Below, in pieces: positions 1-7,236 of a DNA stretch of 18,134 bases. The notes beneath the pieces were generated by a model. It was not told the DNA's origin and did not search any database. It worked only from the letters and a program-made list of their open reading frames with translations. Position 1 is the first letter of the stretch; the number at the start of each line of letters is the position of its first letter. The position numbers were made by a program, and so were the translations under genes. Source of the stretch: Thermoanaerobacterales bacterium (GTDB lineage: Bacteria > Bacillota > Thermosediminibacteria > Thermosediminibacterales > Tepidanaerobacteraceae); assembly GCA_012839145.1 (NCBI GenBank), contig DUNY01000233.1:1-18134 (forward strand), written 5' to 3'.

Positions 1-556
1 CATAAAGGATGTAATGAGTAAGGATCCTATAGTCTTGACAAAAGACACGCCTGTAGCCCATGCCGCTCGGTTAATGGTGTGGGAAGGCATAAAACTTATC
101 CCTGTAGTGGAGAATAAAAAACTGATAGGCATATTGACTCGGAAAGATGCCATTAAGGCTTTGCAGCACCTAAGTTTTCAGCCTCAAATCGGCGAAACTG
201 TGGACGGCATTGTGATGAGCCGTTTTTCAATGAGTAAAATTGAAAATGGGGTAAGACTCAGGGGAAAGACAGATCCCGTCATGTTAAATCCTTACGGTGT
301 TGCAAGCAGTGGGGCACTTATGACGGTCATGACAAATGCCGGTTTTGCGGCTTTTAGAGTACAGAAGAGACTAGAAACGGTTTTAGACAGTTTTACTGTA
401 TATTTTTCAAAACCGGTTCAGTTGGAACAGGAAATAGAAATTGAAGCAAAAATAATTGACATGGGGCGAAAATCGGGAAAAGCTGAAATAAATCTCATTC
501 ACGAAGAGAAATTAGTGGCAAAATCCATTATTTCAGTAAGGGTTATTGATAGGTAG
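1..556 (+). CDS. YtoI-like CBS / hotdog-fold protein, C-terminal part (5' end outside window)
   Basis: The frame is open from base 2, so the gene begins upstream of the window and the ATG at 14 is internal. About 184 residues are visible. The first 50 form a CBS domain, a nucleotide-sensing module, with a VMSKDPIVLTKDTPVAHAA opening and a GILTRKDAIKAL end. The remaining 125 or so resemble a hotdog thioesterase-like domain (NPYGVASSGALMTVMTNAG, then a strand-rich end). This layout matches the C-terminal half of Bacillus YtoI, a DRTGG-CBS-CBS-hotdog protein of unknown function that also lies upstream of dnaE in Bacillus. The domain calls rest on pattern recognition. No substrate can be inferred. 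The TAG stop lies inside the dnaE ribosome binding region, so the two genes are probably cotranscribed. Confidence 0.72.
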   Translation, partial: IKDVMSKDPIVLTKDTPVAHAARLMVWEGIKLIPVVENKKLIGILTRKDAIKALQHLSFQPQIGETVDGIVMSRFSMSKIENGVRLRGKTDPVMLNPYGVASSGALMTVMTNAGFAAFRVQKRLETVLDSFTVYFSKPVQLEQEIEIEAKIIDMGRKSGKAEINLIHEEKLVAKSIISVRVIDR

Positions 557-566
557 GTGATTATTC

Positions 567-1475
567 ATGGGAGAGTTTGTACATTTACATGTTCATACTA
601 ATTACAGCCTCTTAGACGGTGCCTGTGATATAGACAAGCTGGCCAAACGTCTATTAGAGCAGGAAATGAAAAGTGTAGCAATTACTGACCACGGTGTAAT
701 GTACGGAGTGATCGATTTTTATAAAACAATGAACTCTTACGGTATTAAACCTATTATAGGCTGTGAAGTATACATGGCAGAGCGAACAATGTATGATCGA
801 GAACCCGGAATTGACGAAGAACAATATCACCTGGTTCTTTTGGCTAAAGATAACCAGGGTTACAAAAACCTAATGAAACTTGTTTCATTAGGTTTTACTG
901 AAGGTTTTTACTACAAACCTCGTATAGACATGTCAGTTCTTCAAAAATACTCGCAAGGTCTTATCGGGCTAAGTGCTTGTCTTGCAGGAAAGATTCCCAC
1001 TTTACTTTTAAAAGGTAATTATGAAGAAGCCAAGAAAACATCCTTGGACCTTAAAGAAATATTCGGCCGAGATAATTTTTTCCTAGAAGTTCAAGATCAT
1101 GGCATTTTAGATCAAAGGAGAATAATCAATGATCTTATTCGTTTGAGCAAAGAAACTGGTATTCCTCTTGTAGCCACTAACGATGTTCATTATATCAAAG
1201 AAGATGATGCATCTGTGCAAGATGCACTTTTATGCATACAAACAGGCAAAACCCTAGATGATGAAAACCGCATGAAATTTCAAACTTCCGAGTTTTATCT
1301 AAAATCATTGGACGAAATGGAGGAGCTTTTTTCATACATTCCTGATGCGATTGAGAATACTGTCCGAATTGCGGATAGATGTAATGTAAAGCTGGATTTT
1401 GACACCTTACATCTGCCTAGTTTCAAAGTTCCGGAGGGTTTTACACAGGACGAGTATTTGGAAAAATTATGCTAA
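567..1475 (+). CDS. dnaE: DNA polymerase III alpha subunit DnaE, N-terminal PHP part, ended by an in-frame TAA
   Basis: This is the first 302 codons of dnaE, which encodes the replicative DNA polymerase subunit of the DnaE type that works beside PolC in Firmicutes. It carries the PHP domain: the HLHVHTNYSLLDGA opening (His6, His8, His10), AITDHGVMYG, GCEVYMAE, YHLVLLAKD, LSACLAGKIP and ATNDVHYI. These motifs suggest that the metal-binding set of an active PHP domain is retained. The ATG at 567 follows a TAGGTAGGTGA ribosome binding site that overlaps the previous gene's stop. The reading frame is stopped by TAA at 1473-1475, in EKLC-stop-KGVKERY, where homologues normally read LCYxGLKERY. The simplest reading is a Tyr codon (TAC/TAT) changed to TAA. 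The rest of the protein continues in the same frame downstream. Whether a 302-residue PHP protein is really made, the stop is read through, or the base is a sequence error cannot be told here. Confidence 0.85.
   Translation: MGEFVHLHVHTNYSLLDGACDIDKLAKRLLEQEMKSVAITDHGVMYGVIDFYKTMNSYGIKPIIGCEVYMAERTMYDREPGIDEEQYHLVLLAKDNQGYKNLMKLVSLGFTEGFYYKPRIDMSVLQKYSQGLIGLSACLAGKIPTLLLKGNYEEAKKTSLDLKEIFGRDNFFLEVQDHGILDQRRIINDLIRLSKETGIPLVATNDVHYIKEDDASVQDALLCIQTGKTLDDENRMKFQTSEFYLKSLDEMEELFSYIPDAIENTVRIADRCNVKLDFDTLHLPSFKVPEGFTQDEYLEKLC
1473..1475 (+). other. dnaE: In-frame TAA stop inside dnaE (codon 303)
   Basis: The codons run TGC TAA AAA GGT GTA AAA GAA with no frame change. The residues on both sides match the conserved LCY-KG-KERY segment of DnaE. 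One base substitution in a Tyr codon explains it. TAA is not decoded as selenocysteine or pyrrolysine in known systems, and no intein splice motif is visible. Confidence 0.9.
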
Positions 1476-1526
1476 AAAGGTGTAAAAGAAAGATACTCTG
1501 ATATAACTCCTGAAATAAAACAGCGA

Positions 1527-3989
1527 TTGGATTATGAGCTTAGCATCATTAAAAAAATGGGGTATTCCAGTTATTTTTTAATTGTATGGGATTTTATAAA
1601 CTATGCGCGGCAAAATGACATTATGGTGGGACCAGGAAGAGGCTCAGCCGCGGGTAGTTTGGTAGCGTATTGTTTATATATCACTAATATAGATCCGTTG
1701 AAGTACAATCTTTTATTTGAGCGCTTTCTGAATCCTGAAAGGGTATCCATGCCTGACATAGATATTGACTTCTGTTATGAGCGACGGCAAGAGGTTATAG
1801 ATTATGTTGTAGAGAAATATGGGCAGGATCGAGTAGCTCAAATTGTCACATTCGGGACTATGGCAGCCAGAGCTGCCATCCGGGATGTTGGACGAGTGAT
1901 GGGATATCCTTACGGAGAAGTGGATATGATTGCCAAAATGATTCCGGCGGAACTGGGCATGACTATTGAAAATGCCTTGTCATTAAATCCTGAGCTTAAT
2001 AAGATGTATAATGAAAACGACAGAGTGAAAAAGCTCATAGATATAGCCAAAGGTCTTGAGGGATTCCCACGTCATGCGTCAACCCATGCTGCAGGGGTAG
2101 TGATATCAAAAGACCCTGTAGTTGAGCATGTGCCTTTACATAAGATGGGGGATTCCAACATAGCAACTCAGTATACCATGACTGCTCTTGAAGAACTAGG
2201 GCTCTTGAAAATGGATTTTTTGGGGCTCCGCACCCTAACAGTAATAAGGGATGCTATAAATATTATAAAGCGCACCGAAAATAATAAGATAAATCTTGAC
2301 AAACTTCCACTTGATGATAAGAAAGTATATGAAATGTTGAGTCATGGCAATACTGCCGGTGTTTTCCAGCTTGAAAGCACTGGTATGAGGAATTTGCTCA
2401 CAGAATTGAAACCGGAATCTTTTCAGGACGTAGCAGCGATTATTGGCCTGTATCGTCCCGGCCCCCTTGGCAGCGGTGCCGCTGATGATTTTATCAAGAG
2501 TAAAAACGGTCAAAAACCCATCAACTACTTGCTCCCTGCATTAAAACCGATTTTGTCCGAAACCTATGGCATCATTCTTTATCAAGAACAGGCCATGAAA
2601 ATCGCCCAAGAATTGGCGGGTTTTTCTCTGGCTCAGGCTGATATACTTCGAAAGGCTATGGGAAAAAAGAAACAAGATGTAATGGCTGCACAGCGTGCAT
2701 CCTTTATCAAAGGATGCATAAAAAACGGTATTGATGGTACAACTGCCGACAAAATATTTGATGAAATTTCTTATTTTGCCGGTTATGGTTTCAATAAAGC
2801 TCACACTGCCGCTTATGCTGTTATAGCGTACCAAACGGCCTACTTAAAGGCTCATTTTCCGGTTCAGTTCATGGCGGCCCTTCTGACCAGTGTAATAGAT
2901 AATACCGATAAGGTGGCGTACTATATAAATGAGTGTCGTCATATGGGTATAAAGGTTTTACCTCCGGATATAAATGAAAGCTATGAAGCTTTCACTGTAG
3001 TTGCTGACAAAATTAGATTTGGTCTTACTGCTGTTAAAAATGTGGGCCAAAATGTAGCAAAAGTCATTATTAAAGCAAGAAAAGAAAAAGGCAAATTTAC
3101 TTCTCTCACTGACTTTGTTGAAAAGGTCTCCGGTGAGCTAAACAAGAAAGCATTAGAAAGCCTAATAAAGAGCGGTGCACTGACTTCGTTGGGTGCAAAG
3201 CGTTCACAGCTCCTGAGTGTATATGAAAACACTTTAACACGAACTCAAAAAATGCAAAGACAAAACATGAAAAATCAAATATCTATTTTTGAAATTTATG
3301 ATGATGTTTTCGTGTCTGAAGAAGCATTACCGGACCTGCCCGAATATCCGTCAGCTGAATTACTTGCCATGGAAAAAGAGATGTTGGGCATATACTTAAG
3401 TGGTCATCCACTGTTGGAATTTAAAGAAGAACTGTCAAGGAATGTTACATTTCACATAGGAGATACGGGTGACGATAGTGGTATACAGGATAATATGCAA
3501 GTTGTTATTGGCGGTATTATAACAGGAATAAGCATCAAAACCACCAAGAATGATAAAATGATGGCATTTATAGATATTGAAGACCTAACTGGAACAATGG
3601 AAGCTATAGTATTTCCTACGGTTTTTGAAAAATATAAGAGTCTGTTGCTTCCCGATTCAAAGGTGTATGTAAAAGGCAGGGTCAATTATAAAGAAGATGA
3701 ATCTCCTAAGCTCATCGTAGAAGAATTAAGTCCTTTAGAAAAGGATAGTATGAGAGGAGTAATAGTCTTTACTGTTTCAAACCAGGACAATGTAGACATC
3801 AATGAGATTGAAGAGTTTATTTCTAGGCATGCAGGCAATACCCAGGTTGTAATTCATATAAAGGAAACAGATAAGAGTTTTTTGTTGGACAAGAAAATTG
3901 AGGCCTCTATAAATAACTTGAATTTATTTACAGAAAGAACCGGCTTGAGAAATTACCTATTTTGGGATAAATTAATAGTGAGGAGTTAA
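1527..3989 (+). CDS. dnaE: DNA polymerase III alpha subunit DnaE, C-terminal polymerase part
   Basis: This part holds the polymerase core of DnaE. Conserved sequence is already present from 1476 in the same frame as the upstream part. The TTG at 1527 is only the first conventional start codon and lacks a clear ribosome binding site, so it is not a convincing natural start. In full-length numbering (1140 codon positions), the palm aspartates are Asp397 and Asp399 in PDIDIDF and Asp550 in MDFLGLRTL. FPRHASTHAAGVVIS, the PGRGSAAGSL loop and GYGFNKAHTAAYA are all present. A helix-hairpin-helix segment (GLTAVKNVG) follows, then a QISIFE beta-clamp-binding motif, then an OB domain (VVIGGIITGI to AIVFPTVFEKY). 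The length and all key residues look normal, which argues against long-standing decay and for a recent mutation, read-through or a base-call error at the internal stop. Confidence 0.88.
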   Translation: MDYELSIIKKMGYSSYFLIVWDFINYARQNDIMVGPGRGSAAGSLVAYCLYITNIDPLKYNLLFERFLNPERVSMPDIDIDFCYERRQEVIDYVVEKYGQDRVAQIVTFGTMAARAAIRDVGRVMGYPYGEVDMIAKMIPAELGMTIENALSLNPELNKMYNENDRVKKLIDIAKGLEGFPRHASTHAAGVVISKDPVVEHVPLHKMGDSNIATQYTMTALEELGLLKMDFLGLRTLTVIRDAINIIKRTENNKINLDKLPLDDKKVYEMLSHGNTAGVFQLESTGMRNLLTELKPESFQDVAAIIGLYRPGPLGSGAADDFIKSKNGQKPINYLLPALKPILSETYGIILYQEQAMKIAQELAGFSLAQADILRKAMGKKKQDVMAAQRASFIKGCIKNGIDGTTADKIFDEISYFAGYGFNKAHTAAYAVIAYQTAYLKAHFPVQFMAALLTSVIDNTDKVAYYINECRHMGIKVLPPDINESYEAFTVVADKIRFGLTAVKNVGQNVAKVIIKARKEKGKFTSLTDFVEKVSGELNKKALESLIKSGALTSLGAKRSQLLSVYENTLTRTQKMQRQNMKNQISIFEIYDDVFVSEEALPDLPEYPSAELLAMEKEMLGIYLSGHPLLEFKEELSRNVTFHIGDTGDDSGIQDNMQVVIGGIITGISIKTTKNDKMMAFIDIEDLTGTMEAIVFPTVFEKYKSLLLPDSKVYVKGRVNYKEDESPKLIVEELSPLEKDSMRGVIVFTVSNQDNVDINEIEEFISRHAGNTQVVIHIKETDKSFLLDKKIEASINNLNLFTERTGLRNYLFWDKLIVRS

Positions 3990-4033
3990 ACATTGATTTC
4001 CCTATAAAACCAGGAAAAAGGAGGCCGGTTAGC

Positions 4034-4228
4034 TTGTGGACTGTAATATATATGGCCACTGATAGAGAAACAGCCCTTAGAGTTGAAAAAGCGATAAAAA
4101 GTGAAGGTTTACTTGTAAGAACAAGGGAGGTAATGAAAAGCAAACGACATGGATGCTGCATTGAAATAATTGTCCCCGAATCCGAAGCACAAGAAGCACA
4201 CAATGTTATTTTTGAAAAGAACCTTTGA
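4034..4228 (+). CDS. Small conserved hypothetical protein (DUF2007-like)
   Basis: This is a 64-residue protein of unknown function lying between dnaE and pfkA. The TTG start at 4034 is chosen because AAAGGAGG (4017-4024) sits 9 bases upstream. The sequence opens with WTVIYMATDRETALRVEKAIKS and ends with an IIVPESEAQEAHNVIF stretch, giving a beta-alpha-beta-beta-alpha pattern. I have seen similar short proteins at this place next to pfkA in Clostridia, sometimes mislabelled glutamate decarboxylase. The fold resembles the DUF2007 'putative signal-transducing' family, but that is from memory and is tentative. There is no signal peptide or membrane segment. It has one Cys pair (Cys49-Cys50 in HGCCIEI). 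It ends 18 bases before pfkA and probably shares its transcript. Confidence 0.7.
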   Translation: MWTVIYMATDRETALRVEKAIKSEGLLVRTREVMKSKRHGCCIEIIVPESEAQEAHNVIFEKNL

Positions 4229-4246
4229 TCGAAAGGAGAAGCAAAC

Positions 4247-5206
4247 ATGAACAGAATTGGAGTACTGACTAGTGGAGGAGACGCACCCGGAATGAACGCT
4301 GCTGTAAGGGCAATAGTCAGAAAAGCAATATTTTACGGTGTTGAGGTATATGGCATTAATAGAGGTTTTATGGGATTAATAAACTCAGATTTTGTAAAAC
4401 TGGATATCAGTTCAGTAGGTGATATTATACACCGAGGCGGAACGGTATTACTCACTGCAAGATGTGACGAATTTAAAACAAAAGAAGGCCAGGAGAAAGC
4501 ATTAAAAAATCTTGAGGCTTTCGGTATTGGAGAAATGATCGTAATTGGAGGAGACGGTTCCCTAAAAGGTGCAAACGTTCTTTCAAAGCTGGGAATCCCC
4601 ACTATCGGAATTCCAACGACCATTGACAATGACATACCCTTTACAGATACTTGTATTGGATTTGATACTGCTGTAAATACAGTGGTGGATGCTTTAAATA
4701 AGGTTAGGGACACTGCCACATCCCATGAACGAACTTTTGTTATCGAGGTTATGGGTAGGAAATCCGGCCATTTAGCTTTATATACGGGTCTTGCAAGCGG
4801 TGCTGAGACCATCTTGGTGCCGGAAATTCCTTTTGATTTAAATTTAGTGTGCGAAAAAATCGAAAAAGGTTACAGAAGAGGAAAATTACATAGTATTATT
4901 GTAGTGGCTGAAGGAGCAGCAGATAGCATTGAAGTTGGAAAAGTCATAGAAGAAAAGACCAATCTTGAAACAAGAGTTATTATTCTTGGTCATTTGCAAA
5001 GAGGTGGCACTCCTTCAGCCTATGACAGAATATTAGCAAGCCGTTTTGGTGGAAAAGCAGTCGATTTATTAAAAGAAAATGTAAAAGATAAAATGCTGGG
5101 TCTTATAAACGGTGAATTGGTTTTAACGGATATAGAAAAGGTGCTTGCAACCACAAAACCATTGGATATGGAATTATATGAACTGGCGGATATATTATCA
5201 TTTTAA
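4247..5206 (+). CDS. pfkA: ATP-dependent 6-phosphofructokinase
   Basis: It phosphorylates fructose 6-phosphate to fructose 1,6-bisphosphate, the committed step of glycolysis, in the cytosol as a tetramer. The 319-residue length is standard and the numbering matches the Bacillus enzyme exactly. Gly11 lies in TSGGDAPGMN, Arg72 in TARCDEF, Asp103-Gly104 in GGDGS, the catalytic Asp127 and Asp129 in TIDND, Arg162 and Met169 in ERTFVIEVMGR, and Arg243, His249 and Arg252 in RVIILGHLQRGG. Gly104 marks the ATP-using rather than the pyrophosphate-using type. The effector-site residues Arg154, Glu187, Arg211 and Lys213 are kept, so ADP activation and PEP inhibition are expected. Residue 124 is Thr where ATP enzymes usually have Gly and PPi enzymes Lys. 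GAAAGGAG precedes the ATG. pyk follows after 13 bases, as in many Firmicutes. Confidence 0.97.
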   Translation: MNRIGVLTSGGDAPGMNAAVRAIVRKAIFYGVEVYGINRGFMGLINSDFVKLDISSVGDIIHRGGTVLLTARCDEFKTKEGQEKALKNLEAFGIGEMIVIGGDGSLKGANVLSKLGIPTIGIPTTIDNDIPFTDTCIGFDTAVNTVVDALNKVRDTATSHERTFVIEVMGRKSGHLALYTGLASGAETILVPEIPFDLNLVCEKIEKGYRRGKLHSIIVVAEGAADSIEVGKVIEEKTNLETRVIILGHLQRGGTPSAYDRILASRFGGKAVDLLKENVKDKMLGLINGELVLTDIEKVLATTKPLDMELYELADILSF

Positions 5207-5219
5207 GGATGTGATTTTT

Positions 5220-6626
5220 ATGCTCAGGACAAAGATTGTTTGTACTCTTGGGCCGTCAAGTCAAGATAAACATACTATAACCAGACTGATACGGGCAGGC
5301 ATGAATATTGCTCGTATCAACTTATCTCATGGTAATCATGAGGAGCATTCCAAGAGAATTAAGGTCCTGCGCGAAACCTGTAAGGAGTTAAAAGTCGATG
5401 TTGCTCTACTGCTAGATACTAAAGGACCTGAAATTCGATTGGGAACATTTTTCGGCGGGAAAGTAACTTTGAAAAAAAATCAGGAGTTCATAATTACTTC
5501 CAAACCTATGATCGGTAATAATAAAGAGGTTTTTGTAAACTACGATGAAATATCTGAAACAGTAAGCCCGGGAGACAAGATACTTCTGGCTGATGGGCTA
5601 ATAGAACTTCAGGTCAACAAAATACAAAGTGATAAGGTTATATGCACCGTTTTAAACGGCGGGGAATTAAGCGACAGGCAGGGTGTTAACATACCCAACA
5701 AATCCTTAACCTTACCTGCGTTAGCTGAAAAGGACATAGAGGATATTATTTTCGGCATAGAGATTGGAGCGGATTTCATAGCGGCATCTTTTATCAGAAA
5801 AGCCGCCGATGTAAAGGAAGTAAGAAAGGTATTAGAGGAAAACGGAGGAAGTGATATTCACATCATTGCTAAGATAGAGAACCGCGAAGGCGTTCAAAAT
5901 ATTGATGAAATCATCAATTCAGCTGATGGAATAATGGTAGCACGTGGGGATTTGGGTGTTGAAATTCCTGTGCAAGAGGTCCCCCTAGTTCAGAAGCGGA
6001 TAATTGAAAAGTGTAACCTTGCAGGAAAGCCGGTTATAACCGCTACTCAGATGCTTGATTCCATGATAAGAAACCCAAGGCCAACAAGGGCTGAAGCTAC
6101 CGATGTAGCCAATGCCATATTTGACGGAACTGACGCTATTATGCTGTCCGGAGAAACCGCTGCAGGGAAATACCCTGTGGAATCGGTAATGATGATGGCA
6201 AGTATAGCGGAAAAAGCAGATCAAGCCCTTATAGAACATGTAAAACAAAGGGCAATAGATGTAAAGTCGGTAACTGACGCTATAAGTCATGCAACTTGTT
6301 CCATAGCTTCGGAGCTTGGCGCCAAAGCGATTATCACATCCACAAAGTCCGGCTATACTGCCAGAGCTGTAGCAAAATTCAGGTCGGGAGTTCCGATTAT
6401 TGCTGTAACTTTTAAAGAGAAAGTCATAAAAACACTGCAGATTGTCCGTGGTGTAATACCTCTTAAAGTTAAAGAGACTTCATCAACAGATGAAATGTTT
6501 ATTGAAGCTGTGAAAGGAGCTTTGAGCTCCGGAATGGTTAAAAAAGGTGACTTGGTTGTTATAACTGCGGGAGTTCCTGTCAATGTTTCGGGCACTACCA
6601 ATTTAATCCGAGTGCACATAGTTTAA
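5220..6626 (+). CDS. pyk: Pyruvate kinase, short form
   Basis: It transfers phosphate from phosphoenolpyruvate to ADP, yielding pyruvate and ATP. I place the start at the ATG at 5220, which gives 468 residues beginning MLRTKIVCTLGPSS. The frame is open 25 codons further upstream, but that stretch overlaps pfkA and does not look like the family. AAGGATG precedes the chosen start. Visible motifs are Arg32, Asn34 and Ser36 in NIARINLSHG, DTKGPEIRLG (the Glu here goes with K+-dependent enzymes), a B domain at about 70-170, the active-site lysine in IIAKIENREG, MVARGDLGVEIP and ATDVANAIFDGTDAIMLSGETA. The C-terminal allosteric domain ends at NLIRVHIV. It lacks the extra C-terminal PEP-utiliser-like domain of roughly 110 residues found in Bacillus-type pyruvate kinases. 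No clear terminator follows. Confidence 0.96.
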   Translation: MLRTKIVCTLGPSSQDKHTITRLIRAGMNIARINLSHGNHEEHSKRIKVLRETCKELKVDVALLLDTKGPEIRLGTFFGGKVTLKKNQEFIITSKPMIGNNKEVFVNYDEISETVSPGDKILLADGLIELQVNKIQSDKVICTVLNGGELSDRQGVNIPNKSLTLPALAEKDIEDIIFGIEIGADFIAASFIRKAADVKEVRKVLEENGGSDIHIIAKIENREGVQNIDEIINSADGIMVARGDLGVEIPVQEVPLVQKRIIEKCNLAGKPVITATQMLDSMIRNPRPTRAEATDVANAIFDGTDAIMLSGETAAGKYPVESVMMMASIAEKADQALIEHVKQRAIDVKSVTDAISHATCSIASELGAKAIITSTKSGYTARAVAKFRSGVPIIAVTFKEKVIKTLQIVRGVIPLKVKETSSTDEMFIEAVKGALSSGMVKKGDLVVITAGVPVNVSGTTNLIRVHIV

Positions 6627-6712
6627 GAAGAAAAATAAATCGTTATTACATATCTTCATATGAAATCTTAAAACTTTCAATCTATAAAATTTACAAAAAA
6701 GAAAAATACTCC

Positions 6713-6740
6713 TTGACATAATTGAAAATCATGATAAAAT
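6713..6740 (+). promoter_or_regulatory. SigA-type promoter P1 of the ilv-leu leader
   Basis: A perfect -35 box TTGACA (6713-6718) is separated by 16 bases from TAAAAT (6735-6740). Transcription would start near 6747, just ahead of the ykkC-type aptamer that begins at about 6781. The region between the pyk stop and this promoter (6627-6712) is AT-rich and shows no gene and no clear terminator. Confidence 0.75.
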
Positions 6741-6780
6741 ACATAGCAACACCAAAATATCAATATGTTTGTCATCTCAT

Positions 6781-6891
6781 TAGGAAGTGTACCTAGGGTT
6801 CCGTCCAAAGTAGGCGTCTGCGACCGAGCGGTACAATCTAAGGTTACCTTAGAACACCGTGAGAATAAAAAGCTCCAGCGGCAAGTTCCTA
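6781..6891 (+). ncRNA. ykkC subtype 2 riboswitch aptamer, best fit ppGpp (class 2a)
   Basis: The conserved ykkC core is present in order. A GGAAGTG opening at 6783-6789 leads into CTAGGGTTCCG (6793-6803). TGTACC (6788-6793) pairs with GGTACA (6830-6835). ACCGAG lies at 6823-6828. A 7-bp hairpin occupies 6837-6853, ACACCG is at 6854-6859, and GAG-AATAAAAAG-CTC runs 6861-6875. TTCCTA (6886-6891) closes P1 with TAGGAA (6781-6786). Known subtype-2 ligands are ppGpp (mostly branched-chain amino acid genes) and PRPP (mostly purine genes). The ilv-leu genes downstream favour ppGpp. Near 6877 the RNA has AGCGG where the PRPP aptamer I remember has GGCGG, which also fits ppGpp, because a G-to-A change in this region is reported to switch specificity. 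The family call is strong. The ligand call is an inference. Confidence 0.8.
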
Positions 6892-6915
6892 TTGGAATTT
6901 TACCGTTGGTTTTTT
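6875..6915 (+). terminator. Intrinsic terminator of the riboswitch expression platform
   Basis: CCAGCGG (6875-6881) pairs with CCGTTGG (6903-6909). The inner TTCC (6886-6889) pairs with GGAA (6894-6897) around a 4-base loop. Six T residues follow (6910-6915). The same TTCC forms the 3' strand of aptamer helix P1, so the aptamer and terminator exclude each other. Ligand binding should therefore prevent termination, making this a genetic ON switch. It may also end read-through from pyk. Confidence 0.8.
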
Positions 6916-6941
6916 GTAAAATGTTTTAAAGTTTATATAAT
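6914..6941 (+). promoter_or_regulatory. Possible internal promoter P2 between riboswitch and T-box
   Basis: TTGTAA (6914-6919), 16 bases, then a perfect TATAAT (6936-6941). Transcription would begin near 6948, a few bases before T-box Stem I, the same geometry as the promoter of the second T-box in this window. The -35 matches consensus at only 4 of 6 positions and the region is AT-rich, so chance is possible. Confidence 0.45.
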
Positions 6942-6953
6942 ATTAACTGTAAT

Positions 6954-7198
6954 GATGGAGAGTATAACGAAGAAAGTGGTAAAGAGAGCCGGGTAAGGTG
7001 AAAGCCGGTCCATCGTATTCGTTGTTTGCTCGCTCCTGAACAGCTCGGGCGAACTTTAGTAGTCTGATGCCGCAGTATTGCGTTAAAATGAAGTAGTCTT
7101 CTACTTCCTGAGGCCAGCCGAAAGGCAGGCAAAACAGGGTGGTACCACGAGATAAACCCCTCGTCCCTGAGATTGTTAAATCTCAGGGACGAGGGGTT
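6954..7198 (+). ncRNA. T-box leader, predicted tRNA-Leu (CTC specifier)
   Basis: GGAG (6957-6960) pairs with CTCC (7033-7036) at the Stem I base. The AGTA motif (6961-6964) faces TTTG-CTC-G (7025-7032), placing CTC (7029-7031) at the specifier position followed by a purine. AACGAA (6966-6971) pairs with TTCGTT (7018-7023) above it. The distal end has the usual AGAGAGCCGG and AAGGTGAAAGCCGG arms. A Stem III-like hairpin lies at 7090-7107. The T-box sequence AGGGTGGTACCACG (7136-7149) carries a TGGT bulge suited to a discriminator A, as in tRNA-Leu. Antiterminator strands AGGG and ACG pair with CGTCCCT (7162-7168), which is also the terminator's 5' strand. Uncharged tRNA should stabilise the antiterminator and turn on ilvBNC. 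The T-box is certain. The specifier is read by hand folding. Confidence 0.93.
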
Positions 7199-7210
7199 CA
7201 TTATTATTTT
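7155..7210 (+). terminator. T-box 1 terminator
   Basis: A perfect 18-bp stem runs 7155-7172 with 7181-7198 around an 8-base loop, followed by a T-rich but interrupted tract (7199-7210). Its 5' strand contains the antiterminator partner CGTCCCT, as expected for T-box attenuation. Confidence 0.88.
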
Positions 7211-7236
7211 TATTTCATGAAAGGTGGTGCAAGTAA

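Noticed and set aside
1473..1526. Frameshift, split intein, selenocysteine or pyrrolysine explanation for the dnaE break
   Set aside because: The frame is unchanged across the stop. The codon is TAA, not TGA or TAG. No intein motifs are present, and the known split dnaE inteins sit elsewhere in cyanobacterial proteins.
5145..5219. Extending pyk 25 codons upstream, overlapping pfkA
   Set aside because: The extra residues do not resemble pyruvate kinase. The ATG at 5220 has a ribosome binding site and gives the standard N terminus with Arg32, Asn34 and Ser36 in register.
6781..6891. Guanidine-I or PRPP riboswitch instead of ppGpp
   Set aside because: The core is of subtype 2 rather than guanidine type. 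PRPP variants usually precede purine genes and, as I recall them, carry GGCGG where this RNA has AGCGG. Not fully excluded without a model search.
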